DNA of 64,000 nt from Nyssa sinensis (lineage: Eukaryota > Streptophyta > Magnoliopsida > Cornales > Nyssaceae), in NCBI GenBank assembly GCA_008638375.1, contig CM018051.1, forward strand, positions 36,887,677-36,951,676, written 5' to 3'. Of this stretch, positions 24,272-36,060 are shown piece after piece. Position 1 is the stretch's first letter; every line of letters begins with the position of its first letter. The position numbers and the translations under genes are program-made. The notes below the pieces were generated by a model, which ran no database searches, was not told where the DNA came from, and saw nothing but the letters and a program-made list of their open reading frames with translations.

Positions 24272-24693
24272 TGTAACACCCCGACCTGACTAATTAATAA
24301 TTAGTTTGATAATTATTAATTAGAACCGACATAAAGAATAATTAAGAAAGTTAATCGAAAATCTCTTAATGGTCACGATAAGGCCAACAAAATAATTAAA
24401 CATGTCTGGAGAAGAGGGTGTAATACCCGAACCTAATTACCTATTAATTAGGTGAAATGATGTCGTTTTAACACTGTGGAAACTCGAATTAGCGAACTAT
24501 GAAGGCCACAAAGGAATAATAATTGACACGGGCCTTTGATATCGAAGCTAACTGAAATACGAAACCCTCAGAAGAAACCGTTTCGTAAAATGAGAATTAG
24601 AAAAGAAAATATAACAGAAATAGCCAAAACAGAATTATGTGCCAGCCAAACAGGGCCTAAGCCCAAAATGTGGAAAAGATACCCAAAAGTGAG

Positions 24694-24770
24694 GTCAAGA
24701 GGATTTGAACCCTTGACCAAGTGGGAAAAGATTTTAAGTACCCAAAAAATTACCAAGTGGGCTGCCAACA
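24694..24770 (-). promoter_or_regulatory. second tRNA-like segment in the same LTR family
   Basis: On the minus strand the B box GGTTCAAATCC (24711-24701) is perfect; the A-box-like CAGCCCACTTGG (ending at 24753) matches at 10 of 12 positions. The arrangement equals that at 7888-7966, but the acceptor-like stem is worn (gaggtc/tgttgg). It is antisense to the LTR. Confidence 0.5.
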
Positions 24771-25020
24771 TCGTTGTGCCTATATATACAACAGAATTGT
24801 ATATAACACTAAATTATTCAAGTCTGCCTCCCAAATTGGCCAATGGCCATGCATGCAAATCCTTCATCATTAGCTCACATCATCCCCTTTTCAACTCCTA
24901 CATCAGTCAAACGAATTTATGATATACAAGCATCTATATATATATATATATATATACACAGATGTATATGTATAGGTGCAACAATATATATATATATACA
25001 CAGATGTATATGTATAGGTG

Positions 25021-25057
<37 letters not shown>

Positions 25058-28000
25058 CAATCCTTGGGACCCTTCAAAAGAAAATCAGTGTGCTGCACTC
25101 AGGTGTGAGTGAGTGATCTTCTGTGTGTTGTGTGGGTGTTAGAGATAGAGAGGGGAGCATTGTGTGTGAGAGGAAGGTTCGTATACATGTGCATGCATGC
25201 ATGTGAGTGTCACCCAAGTGCACACAAAGGAGTTTGGGCAACCTTGAAGGGACATTAAGAAGGTCTAAGCCAAGCCAAGAGGAGAGGAGTTCACTATTCA
25301 GAGGTATAAACCTCAAATTGCTCTATTCTTTTTGTTAAATTTTGGTACTGTTTTGATGTTGTCAAGCCCCATTAACTGCATGCATGATACCTAAAGTATA
25401 TAATCCTGAATGAGACACGAAATTAGAGCCCTAAAACAACCTAGAACACCTAAATTTGTATACAAACCACCATAGATGGACCTTAGAGGTGCAGGTCTGA
25501 AAACATCCACACCAAATCAAGTTTGGGTTGTCAAGACCTTAAATAGAAGCCATTGGTGTTCTAAAAACACTTCGACGCGATCAAAAACCTCAAAATAAGG
25601 CCTCCAAAACCTGAGTTACAGGTTTCGACCATGAAACCCAACCCCCGTTTTAGACTCTTAAACCACGTTTTTGGAATGGGGACTTGAACCCCATGAAGCA
25701 TGGATCAAAATTAAAGAAACCTCACAAGATTTGGGGCAAAAACAAGGATTTACCAACCAGTTGCAGGTTCGGTTATCCAACTTTGGACCAAACGTTTGAG
25801 CTTGATTCGAGACTTAAACTGAATGCCAAAATGTTTCTTAAACATTCAATAGCCCATGCCACCTGAAAACAAAGATCAAATCATCCCAAAAAGTCACGAA
25901 ATTGGAAGAATGTGAAATCGGGAATTAGGGTTATAGTAACTACGCGATGGAGAAAATGACGAGTCGACTGAGTCAACTCGTCCAACTCGTCTAGACCAAA
26001 CGTGTCGACTCAGACACGTGTCGAGCTACGGGCAAGCCACCGCATTATTGAAACTATGTCGTTTTGAAACCTGTTTAAAATAAATTTCAGACTTTTTGGT
26101 TACGGCAATAGAAAATTGAAATTGGGATTAAGGTTAACCCAAACCGTGGATAAGGGAGACAATGGGAATATTGTATTCCGGTTTTCTGAAGGAAGTGAAC
26201 TAGATGATTTTAGGAGTTTTGGACCAGTTCAACTGACTGAACCCTAAAACTGGACAGGTTCTGAACCATTTTTTCTGAAATTCTGTTTTGAACCCCAAAC
26301 TTTTTTGAAATTATATTTTGACCCCAACTGTTTTGCAAAATTATATTCTGGCCTAATCCGTGGGATTTTTTTTATGCAAATACACCCCTGGAAAAATAAT
26401 AAAATAATTTATTTTATTATTTTATTAATTGGGTAAAATTACTATTTTACCTTTGGACACTAAATGAGTCAAACGAAGTCCAAATAAAATAAATGAATAG
26501 TGTATTTCTACTATTTCTATAGAGACCTGGAAAAATGGGGAATTTTTTTTTTTAATTATTTAATTATTTGTTTATTTTAGTTTTATTCAAGTTAGATTAT
26601 GAGAATTATGTGGAAATAAATAAGGCATTAACAGGGACCCACTGTTGGCAGAATAAATTCCCGGCTTTATCGGCATATTGTAATTTAATATTTTATAAAA
26701 AAAATATTAAACCGATACAGCAGAAATAATTATGAAATGAAATATTAAAACGGCAATAAATAAAACACATATAAATATATTGGATTTTGTATATATATAT
26801 ATATGTATAAGATTTTATATATATATATATATATATATAGATATATATAGAATATTATGACCAAGGAGACAGCCGAAGCTACTGGGCACGCGAGGGGCTG
26901 ATGTATGTATATACATAGATATAATGAGAAAGCTTCTTGAGGAAGCTAGGGAAGAAAGAAAAAGAAACAAAAGAAAGAGAGAGAGGTAGTACGGCAAGGA
27001 GGGAAGGGGAGAAGAGGGGCGACGGAGGAACGATGGTGGGTGAGACGATCGTCTCGGCGTGGTGCCGAGAGTTGTTGATCGGAAGGGCGAATTCCGACGG
27101 TGATCTCAGCCTTCCCGCGTACCAGGTTGGCCTCCTGTTGCCAATGATTCTGCTCCGTCAATCCAAGGCCAAACAATGCATAGTTGCCGCATCAGTCGAT
27201 TTGGCGTCCTCGCGGATTTAGATTTTTGATGGGCTAAATTCAACTCGATTTTGGTTGGTGAAATGAGAATTTGATGGCACGGTTGTATGGGTGTTGGGTC
27301 TCTTGTTTAAGCAGGGAGTGACGATACAGTGGGCTGATGGGAAGACGACAATGGTGTTAGTGAGAGTTTGGTTGTCTTTGTTGGACGACCCTACCATAAG
27401 AGCCTTCTTCTATTTAATTTCCATTTTCGGTTTTCTGTAATGGGATTCCTGATTTGGTAAGGCTCTTTCTTGTTGATTTTGATTAGAAAATCATGGATGA
27501 ATGGGGGATTTTGTGTGTCGATTTATTGGGAAGATCATTGGGGTTTGATGAGCGGTGCCAGGTGGTTGTGATGGTAATGGTGATGGTGATGCCGTGTTGT
27601 TGGGTTCTGTTGGGGGCTCGGTTATTGGTGCAGTGTGTGTGTAGCGGTGCAGGGATGTATGTGCATGTGCGTGGGTATATTTGTGTGGCATTGAAGCAGG
27701 GGAATGAAACTGCATATGACTTGTTTGTTGTTATGATGGACTATTGTATTGAGGGTCGACTGCTATTTTCGTTTTATGGTTTTTGTTGTGGGGGTCGATT
27801 TGGTTCAGTGAGGTTTGTGGCGTTCCTCTGTTCTGTCATTTCCAGTTGAGAACAGAGGTGGATTAGGGGCTGGTTAGTGCAGCGGCATTGATCACCGTTT
27901 TGCTCCGGTTACACCTCGAGATCTCCGAGTGGGAATGAGGAAGTTCAGCCGGGATAAATTATATGTTGCTATGATGATGCGAAGTTGGAATCCTACGCAT

Positions 28001-28148
28001 TGCGTTGGGTACATAGAGTGTTGAATACGGCCACTGGCAAGGCTCCTTGGAGCCAACAATACCAAGGTGTTACTGCTATGGGAATTATGATAAGAGGTGA
28101 ATCACGTTGGTTACTTCAATCAGTTTGGGTATTGGGTTTCTTGTTCAG

Positions 28149-28462
28149 GTGGAGATGGCTCACTCAATTTCAAGCAGAGAAGTTATTGTCCGTTCATCTA
28201 GAGGGTTGACTAAGCTTGGAACTTTATTCAAAAACTTAATGGCCATCCTTCGGGATGATGTAATCTGTTATGATGGCACAATGAGGAATGTATGTTGTAA
28301 TTCGATTATCCAATTTGAGTATAGGGTCAAGGCTGGAACTAAGCCCTAGATTTTCTTCGCTACTAGCGAACCTGTTAGTGTGTTGGGTGCAACTGCCATG
28401 TCGAATCCTACATATAAGGCAGTTCTTGATTCTCCTCCGAGTAACAATTTGTCATGGGAAAT
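28149..28462 (+). pseudogene. NRPE1: captured fragment resembling RNA polymerase V largest subunit (NRPE1)
   Basis: One frame reads HSISSREVIVRSSRGLTKLG, then GTLFKNLMAILRD, VICYDGTMRN, CNSIIQFEYRVKAGTKP, a TAG, then SEPVSVLGATAMSNPTYKAV and LDSPPSNNLSWEI. The GEPVGVLAATAMSNPAYKAV-type block is, as far as I know, specific to the plant Pol V largest subunit (NRPE1) and differs from the Pol II form (GEPATQMTL); it lies next to the trigger-loop part of the catalytic subunit. The TAG stands where Gln is expected. The start coincides with a good splice acceptor (tttcttgttcag, ending at 28148), so an intron end was captured too. About 105 of nearly 2000 residues are present, so no function as a polymerase is possible. 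It lies in the same direction as the host LTR. NRPD1 is the alternative. Confidence 0.75.
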
Positions 28463-28959
28463 CTGTTCAACGGGTTGCGGCTATAGTTGGCAAAATGGGA
28501 TCCGGACAGCAAAACTAGCAGGGAACACTGACGGGAAAGGAGAAGACGATTCGATATCCTCGACGGATACAGTACGAGGGTTGAGTTGTTCACTGACTGG
28601 TTGACTGAGTGGTGGACGCAACTTTCTAGGGTTGAGACACACCCTAGTCAGGTATGATGTTTTGCTAAGTAAGGAATAGAATTAAGTTAGGAATGATTAC
28701 CATGTTGACTGAATGAAGCATGTGTTCATTTAATACTAGAAAATCACATAGGGAATACTTGCTTTAGAACAGAACCTAAAGTTGATCGATTAGGCAAATG
28801 TATGCTTTCCTGTTATTCCGTAGAAATATGGCTTGTTCTGTATGTTAGTACAGTTTGTGGTCAGCATATCTTTTCTATGAGTTAGTTAGATATGGATATG
28901 TGATTTGAGTACCTAGTTACGTTGATTTGGCACTGTATTATGTTCATGTGAAAGTGTTT

Positions 28960-29185
28960 TTATCATTCCGATGTGGTGACTTCTATTATTCGGATGTTGT
29001 GAGTTCTATTATTCAGATGTGGATTTATCATTAAGATGTTGTGGCTTTTATTATTCGGATGTTGTGGATTTCATTATTCAGATGTTGTGGCTTTTGTTAT
29101 TTGGATATTGTGGATTTTATTATTCAGATGTTGTGGCTTTTATTATTCGGACGTGTGGCTTTTATTATTCATATGTTGTGGGTTG
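28960..29185 (+). repeat. tandem array 1: about 27-bp units
   Basis: About eight variable units of 'ttattattcggatgttgtggc'-type text. Frames through it encode only repeated hydrophobic residues. Confidence 0.85.
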
Positions 29186-29209
29186 AGCACGTGGTGCTGT
29201 GTATTAATC

Positions 29210-29425
29210 GGATGTGTTCCGTGAATGAGCATTGGTACCCAGTTTCTATCGGATGTGTTCCGTAAACGGGGGTTGGTACCCAGTTTCCATCGGATGTGTC
29301 CGTAAACGGGGGTTGGTACCCAGTTTCCATCGGATGTGTTCCGTAAACGGGAGTTGGTACCCAGTTTCCATCAGATGTGTTCCGTAAACGGGGGATGTTA
29401 CCCAGTGTCTATCGGATGTGTTCCG
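29210..29425 (+). repeat. tandem array 2: 40-41 bp units
   Basis: Units start at 29210, 29250, 29291, 29331, 29372 and 29413, with cggatgtgttccgt, then ggttggtaccc. Very regular and little diverged. A weaker relative occurs at about 38690-38770 and 61965-62058 (minus) in sister LTRs. Confidence 0.92.
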
Positions 29426-29439
29426 TGATTGAAGACATG

Positions 29440-29660
29440 GGTGTGATATTGAGTTGCGTGGGTGAGTCACGCGTATTTTCATTACATTCAGGGTGTGGCA
29501 TAGAGTTGACATGATGTGGCGTTGAGTTACGTGGGTGAGTCACGCGTATTTTACATTAGGGTGTGGCATAGAGTTGACATGATGCGGCGTTGGGTTGCGT
29601 GGGTGAGTCACGCGTATTTTCATTTCATTAGGGTGGGGCATAGAGTTGACATGATGACAT
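29440..29660 (+). repeat. tandem array 3: 68-73 bp units
   Basis: Three units marked by gggtgagtcacgcgtatttt at about 29460, 29533 and 29600, each followed by ggcatagagttgacatga. Confidence 0.88.
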
Positions 29661-29744
29661 AGAGTTGATATGGATGTGGCATAGAGTTTGCGTGGATGCA
29701 TTATGCGCGCTGTCATCACATTGCATAGACATGGGAACTCTTGC

Positions 29745-29955
29745 TGTTATATTGTTTGAATGATTGGATGACATTTGGATTACTGCTGTTACATTATTTG
29801 GATGATTTGGATAATATGTGGATTACTATCGTTACATTATTAGGATGATTGGGATAGCATGTGGATTATTCCTATTGCATTGTTTGAGTAATCTGGAAGG
29901 CATGTGGATTATTGTCATTACACTGTTAGGATGATTTAGAAAGCATGTAGATATA
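29745..29955 (+). repeat. tandem array 4: about 49-bp units
   Basis: Four to five units of 'gttacattatt-ggatgatttgga-agcatgtggattact'. More diverged than arrays 2 and 3. Confidence 0.8.
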
Positions 29956-31810
29956 AATGTACACTTGCACACGCCACACCTTACTTGGATGCAACATGCA
30001 TATTACTATCATATTGTATAAATGATTGGGGAGGCATGTAGAAATGAATGTATACTTGCACACGCCACGCCTTGATTTTGTTCCTTGCATTAGCATTATA
30101 TCATACCAGTATGCTGGCGCTGACCCATTCGTGGGCACAGGTTTCAGGTAAAGCTCCTGGTACGTGGGACTAGAAGAGGTCTTGGAGAAAAGAGAGGAAA
30201 TGAAATTTGGAAGAGTATATAGCACTTGGGGTGTACTTTTGTAATATAGGGGCTTAAGCCCAAACTGTATATAGGAGATAACTGTTGAGTGTATCTTATA
30301 TGTATGTATGTTAAAGGAAAAGAATGCGTGTTTAATTTTCATGAATTGTGACCATCGAGTGAGGATGGATTGTGATGTGTTTGTATATATATAATGTATT
30401 GTGATTATCAGGGGGAAAAAGGCCCGAAAAATAGAGGAGGTTCTGTCGAAATTTTATGAAAATTAAAGAACTCTATCTAATTTGTCGTAAATTCGTAAAT
30501 CTAATTAATTACCTTTCATTTTATTTACTTTCTGTTCGTCAGTCGCACCTCGGGTTTCGGTCAAAAATTCGGGGCTTGACAATTTCGGGTATTCTGGACT
30601 CAATGGTAGAGTCCAATCTAGGAAATTAAGTCCTGAAAAATAGAGCATGTAAATAGTAAATGACTGTACAAGCCCTTGATGATACTCAGGGTTAATTAAA
30701 CATAAAAGATAGTCCAATTCAACTATGTCGGACATTCTGGACCTAATAGTGAGGTCCATTTTATGAACTGAGGTCCTGAAAAATTTAGTTATGGCATGTG
30801 AAATTACCAAAATGCCCCTGATGCTATATGATGCCCAAATAAAGTCCAAATTGGACGAAATTGATATCGACAGAAGCCCAGACCCTCGTGAAATTGTACA
30901 CATGATTAAATGGCGCGAATCGGAGTCAGAATTTCACGAAACATAAAATGACCAAAATGCCCTTGGGCATAGTAAGTGCAAAGTAGAGGCCGAATAAAGG
31001 TCAGTCTGATCTAATAAATTGTCATAAGTATAATTATGGAAATTGAGAGATTGAATAAGACTTCGAAATAGTCAGAGTGTAAAATAGAAAATGACTGATG
31101 TGTCCCGATAATCAAAAGCAAATACCAAATGAAGTCCAAAGGACTTAAAAATCTACATATGAGATATATGGAATATTCTGAGGACCACGACTAGGGTTCA
31201 GGGACAAGAATGGTAAAATTACCATTTTGCCCCCAAGGTTAAATAAGTACTTAACGGATAACGATTGAAGTCTAAATGACTTAGATTATAATCTCGATAA
31301 CTGCTAAGCCTAATTAAAGAATGAAATAGCCTTGGATGAAACCCAATGAAAGGGCAATAGGCTATTAGGCTATCTTAGGTAATCCGATAGATACCTAAGA
31401 TGATGAATAAGACATGAATAAATTATGATATGTCTGTGATTGATGATGATTATTCAAGATATACAAGGATGTGCCTGAGACAATATCTGGAGGTTATCAG
31501 ATTATCTGTATAAGGAGATAAGCGAACAGTTTGTGAGTAACTTGGAACTTCTGACTTGGTGTATAAGTTACACTGTCTAGATACTGTATTTTGATATACT
31601 GTACCGTTTTATATGCTATACTGTTTAAATGCATATATTTAAATGCATACTCTTTGTACTGTATTACACGTGGCATGATTTGTCGTGTCCTACTCTGATG
31701 TTTTGTTCAGGGTCTGTCCTGTTCTGTCGTATGGTTTTGTTTGGTTATGTTTTGTCCTGTTCTGCTCAATACTGACCTATTCTATTATTTGATTTATTTG
31801 CCTACGTCCC

Positions 31811-32570
31811 GTTGATGATATGCCTTCGTTTCTGATTAATATATTGTTTCCGCTCAGTTCCATTATGTTCCGTCCCGTTGATGATATGCCTTTGTTTCTG
31901 ATTGATATATTGTTTCTGCTCCGTTCCGTTATGTTCCATCCCGTCCCGTTGATGATATGCTGTTGTTTCTAATTGATATATTGTTTTCGCTCAGTTCCAT
32001 TATGTTCCGTCCCGTTGATGATATGCCTTTGTTTCTGATTGATATATTGTTTTCACTCCGTTCTGTTATGTTCCATCCTTTTGATGATGTCTTTGCTTCT
32101 GATTGATATATTGTTTTCGCTCAGTTCCGTTATGTTCCGTCCCGTTGATGATATGCCTTTGTTTCTGATTGATATATTATTTTCAGCTCAGTTCCATTAT
32201 GTTCCGTCCCGTTGATGAATATGCCTTTGTTTCTGATTGATATATTGTTTCCGCTGCTATTCCGTTATGTTCCGTCCTGTTGATGATATGCCTTTGTTTC
32301 TGATTGATATATTGTTTCCGCTCAGTTCTGTTATATTCCGTTCCGTTGATGATATGCCTTTATCTCTAATTGATATATTGTTTCCGCTCAGTTCCATTAT
32401 GTTCCGTTCTGTTGATGATATGCCTTTGCCTCTGATTGATATATTGTTTCTGCTCAGTTCCTGTTATGTTTCGTTCTGTTGATGAGGCCTTTGTCTCTGA
32501 TTGATATATTCTTTCCGCTCTGTTCTGTTGATGATATGCCCGTGTCTCTAATTGATATATTGGCATCATG
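31811..32570 (+). repeat. tandem array of twelve about 66-bp units
   Basis: gttgatgata (or a close variant) starts at about 31811, 31877, 31948, 32013, 32079, 32143, 32211, 32279, 32345, 32411, 32478 and 32527; spacing is 64-71 except the last. Each unit has tctgattgatatattgttt and cagttccgttatgtt. Open frames on both strands here are repeat artefacts. Confidence 0.93.
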
Positions 32571-33356
32571 TACTATTTTGTTTTGATTTGTTGTGTTGTG
32601 TTCTGTTCTGTTTGGTTATGTTTTGTTATGATCTGTTCTGTTCTAGATCTGTTTGTATTGTTTAGTTTGGTTCTGTTTTATTCTACTTAACTGCATTAAG
32701 TGAATTTATAAAACTGCTATTTTCAGAAATAACTGAACCCTCCATGTGCTTTGTAAGCAAGAATTGGTTTTTGAAACCCATGACAAGGAACCTGTGTTAC
32801 TCACTGGGCTTATTTAAGCTCACCCCATTATCCTAACATTTTTTCAGGATTTATCTCCATTGGATTAGAAGGCACCATGATATGACATGGATAGGTCGAG
32901 TGGCATTCCAAGTAAAGAATCTGATGGCACTGATTTGTAGAGACTTGAAGTCTTGTGGATTGAATTTGGTTATTCAGGTGAGTGATATGATTTAATATGA
33001 TATGATTAAATTTATTGATATTGGGACATGGCTCACGGTAATGGTACTCTAAAGATGTTAGAATGTGCTCTGTGTTATATGTCTGATTATAAATATGCTC
33101 TATGGTTAGAGTTATTAGCTATCTGGTTTTAGACTTGCTCTGTGGTATGTACCTTTGCGGTATATAACTGAGTTGCATTCCCAAGATAAAAAGTTTTAAA
33201 CTCCGTTGCTCTGACCCTACATTTGGGATGCAATTCATCGGTAAGTTCAGAAGTTTGCCTTTGGTTGGTCGCATTGTCGGTCGGCAAATCAACAAGGCGG
33301 CTAACTGGTATCACGTCCTCGAGATTCGCTGTAGGGTAGGGGTTCGGGATATGACA

Positions 33357-33790
33357 TAGTTGATGGCGACTAGTAGAAATCTCCTATTCTGACGAGTTTT
33401 TGGCAATGGTTCTACGATGTCTATTCCCCATTAGGCAAAGGGCTAAGGGCTTGCAATAGGGATAAGCTCATGCTAAAGTTGATGTTGGTAAGAAGCAAAA
33501 CACTAACATTTGTCACACTTTCTAACATATTCTTTAACTTGTTTTAGCATACTAGGTTAATAGTAGCCCTGAGTTAATGCTCGGCGGGTAATGGTTTTCT
33601 CGCCATATTGGTTGTCGCATATTCCCTCATATATTTTAGCTAGAACATAGTGGGCCTCTTCTAGAGCCTAAGCACCGTAGGAGGGGCTATGTATAAGACC
33701 TTCGGAAAAGTTTTTCTTTGAGGATGAAGTACTGAGCATCCCTAATTCAAATTCTTCTGGCCTGATTTTTATCCTTTGGAAGGAATCATT
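33357..33790 (-). pseudogene. integrase, N-terminal zinc-binding part and first catalytic Asp
   Basis: In the minus direction: AKIYEGICDNQYGEKTI, RRALTQGYY, MLKQVKEYVRKCDKC (His-Cys zinc domain; the first His is lost), then WGIDIVEPLPKTRQNRRFLL with the first catalytic Asp, then VAI, where the 24272-33356 LTR is inserted. TAG replaces Trp or Gln at several points and the frame shifts at least once. It continues at 24271 downwards. Confidence 0.82.
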
Positions 33791-33799
33791 TTGTTTGGA

Positions 33800-34260
33800 A
33801 CTTGATAATGGGAGTTATCTAATTCAGAGATTGTTCAGAAAATCGGAGAGCTTGTGACACTTCGATGTTGGGCTTTAATTGATAGGACATTTTTACTATA
33901 GCATTTCTTTTTGGCCTGAGAAGGGATGCCATATTTGGTAGTGCGTCTGCTCTGGAGTTTTGATTTTTTTCAATCTCCTGAATAGTGAATTTATGGAAAT
34001 ATTGCTTTAGTGATTCCACTAGTTCTAAGTACTTGATCATTTTACTATCTTTGGTAGAATATTCTTCCAGGACTTGACTTACTACAAGCTAAGAGTCAAA
34101 AAATGCTTCAAGGTCCATAGCTCCACATTATAGAGCTAGCTTTATCCTTATGATAAGTGCTTCGTACTCAGCTTCGTTGTTAGAGGTTCTGAATCCCAAG
34201 CTGATGGATTTTCGGTTATAATCCCATCAGGGGACTGAAGTATTATACCTACTTTAGAGC
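33800..34260 (-). pseudogene. additional plant-type RNase H domain (Tat hallmark)
   Basis: Minus-strand text SLGFRTSNNEAEYEALI (conserved NNxAEYEAL), then AMDLEAFFDS-LVVSQV (DSxLVV), then KYLELVESLKQYFHKFTIQ and EIEKNQNSRADALPNMAS (last Asp motif, usually N-x-RADALA). Catalytic Asp/Glu positions are recognisable. A second RNase H between RT-RNase H and integrase separates Tat from other Ty3/gypsy lineages. Several TAG stops. Confidence 0.85.
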
Positions 34261-34349
34261 CCTTATTTGTAGAAGAACAATTAGTGTAAAGTAGCTACAC
34301 CGAAGTGTTTGTAGTAGTTTAAGCTTTTAAATGTTGTGTTCCAGTGAAT

Positions 34350-34770
34350 TCAGTTATGAAATCTACTAATGCTTAAACTTTGACTAGCAGTTTGTGGAAC
34401 GTAAGATATGTCAAATTCTCTTAACTCTACTGACCACTTAACCAATCGTCCAAAAACTTTGAGTTTGTGAATGACTGATTTCAGAGGATAAAATGTGGAG
34501 ATTACGATAGGATGAGCTTGAAAGTATGGCCTGATAGTCCGAGCAGATATTACCAAGGCTAAAGCTAATTTTTTAATTTCAGAGTATCTTGTCTCGGTAT
34601 CTAGAAGTGTTTTACTAACATAGAAAATAGGCCCCTGGACTCATGTGTCTTCTCTTATTAATGCAGAGCTGACTGCACTTTTTAACACGACTACGTATAA
34701 GAGTAGTTTTTCTCCAAGTACTGGTTTTGAAAGGAGATCGGGAGAGGCTAAGTATTTCTTGAGTTTTTAG
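34350..34770 (-). pseudogene. RNase H domain attached to reverse transcriptase
   Basis: Minus-strand text: KLLLYVVVLKSAVSSALIRED, VQGPIFYVSKTLLDTETRYS-EIKKLALALVISARTIRPYFQAHPI, then GRLVKWSVELREFDISYVPQ. These are the standard blocks of Ty3/gypsy RNase H (YVSK-L, ETRY-E-EKLALA, KW-VEL-EFDI-Y). The first Asp of the usual LYLAVS/D block is not seen, so activity is unlikely even apart from the stops. Confidence 0.85.
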
Positions 34771-34779
34771 AAGGCTTTT

Positions 34780-35560
34780 TCACATTCAGAGGTCCACTTT
34801 AGGGCCTTATTCCACCTTAAAGCTTTAAAGAATGGAATGTATCGATCCGTTGATTTAGAGATGAACCTATTCAATGTTGTTATACTTCCATTCAGCCTTT
34901 AAATATCTTTCTTAGTTTTGAGGGATTTCAGATCAATCAGAGCTTTAATCTAGGTAGGATCTTCTTCAATTCCTCTTTGTGAAACTAGAAAACCTAATAA
35001 TTTCCCTTCAATAATCCCAAAGGTACACCTTGATGGGTTAAGTTTTATTCTGTGCTTCTTCAGGATGTCAAACATCTGTGATAAGTGTTGGATGTGGTCA
35101 TCCTTCTAAACACTTTTGACGAGCATATCGTCCATGGAAACTTTCATTGTATCTCTAATCTGGAGGTCAAACATTCTATTCACAAGCCTCTGATACAGTG
35201 GTTCTAGCATTCTTTAGACCAAATGACATCACTCTATAACAATAGAGAGCTTGTTCTAATATAAAGGTTGTTTTCTATTAGTTTGGAGGATACATTTGGA
35301 TCTGATTGTAGACAGAGTAAGCGTCTATGAAGCTCATGAGTTTATGACCTACTGTGGCATCAACGAGTTGATCAATCATGGAAAGGGGAAAGTTATCTTT
35401 AGGACAAGCTTTATTGAGATTGGTATAGTTCGATGAAAACTCTCCATTTGCCAATCTTCTTTTTTGCGAGAATTGTATTGGAAATCCACTTGGGGTAGAA
35501 CACCTCTCTTATTATTCCAGCATTAAGCAACCTCTGAACTTCTTCATTGATGATCTTGTG
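34780..35560 (-). pseudogene. reverse transcriptase, broken, with altered active-site motif
   Basis: In the minus direction: frameshifted fragments around 35560-35200 (KGVLPQVDFQ, WQMESF, FPFP-LINSLMP), then MFDLQIRDTMKVSMDDMLVKS at about 35121-35165, KDDHIQHLSQMFDILKKHRIKLNPSRCTFGI, GKLLGFLVSQRGIE and WTSECEKAF-KLKKYLASP. The normal YVDDMLVKS appears as SMDDMLVKS: both Asp are kept but the Tyr is Ser. At least two frameshifts and many stops precede it. Confidence 0.87.
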
Positions 35561-36060
35561 AAATTGTGGGGTAAATGTCCTCATCTTCTGTCTTATTGGA
35601 TGATTGTTTAGGATCTGTCATTAGCTTGTAAGAAATGAAGTCAGGATTTATTCCCTCCATATCTCTAGTCTTCTAAACAAATACCGAAATGTTGGTTTTT
35701 AAGAATTTAACAATCTTCTCTTGCTCGGAATGAGACAAAGCTGAGCCAATAGTGTAAGTATTTTCCCTCTTCTTCAGTATTGATGAGTACTTTGATGGGT
35801 TCATCTATTGGTTTGACTATGCTGTCCCTTTCTCTTAGACTTAGTGGCTCATCAATCTCGGAAGGACATTCTTCGGCCTCATGAAGCTTTAGAGATAGAG
35901 AGTCTTTCCCCTTATGAGGGTATTATAATTGCTATTTAGAAGGTCTTTTTTTTAGTACGAGGGCATGACACTCTCGGGCAGTGGACTGACAGCCTTTCAT
36001 AGTGAACACCTTATCTTTGTGAATATATTTAAGGCACTGATGGAGGGTAGAGGTAACTGC

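Larger units (their letters stand above)
26518..30581 (+). mobile_element. 4.06-kb solo LTR carrying a captured gene fragment
   Basis: Perfect ATTTC duplication (26513-26517 and 30582-30586). Begins TATAGAGACC, which is TGTAGAGACC with the terminal G changed, and ends CGGGGCTTGACA. It shares its ends and the part around 28600-28720 (ggtatgatgttttgctaagt) with the LTRs at 37223, 47740 and 60578, but is over 1 kb longer. The extra length lies at about 26840-28520 and includes the NRPE1-like exon, and in a chain of four tandem arrays at 28960-29955. Confidence 0.88.
24272..33356 (+). mobile_element. 5.0-kb LTR of the 7479-11683 family, inserted in integrase and itself interrupted
   Basis: Starts TGTAACACCCCGACC, ends TTCGGGATATGACA; flanks TAGTC (24267-24271) and TAGTT (33357-33361), one mismatch. 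Both ends align with 7479-11683. It holds a tRNA-like segment (24694-24770, minus), a G-box at 26015-26020, an array of twelve units (31811-32570) and the conserved block (32795-32850). The stretch 26518-30581 is a later insertion. No PBS, PPT or coding interior, so a solo LTR is the best reading. Confidence 0.85.

Noticed and set aside
27493..27849. 118-residue plus-strand frame upstream of the NRPE1 piece
   Set aside because: Low-complexity Val/Met and Gly/Cys content, no recognised motif. It may be more captured DNA, but nothing supports a protein.
31811..32570. CRISPR-like periodic array
   Set aside because: Units are repeated whole, without distinct spacers, in a plant retrotransposon LTR; it is a simple tandem repeat.
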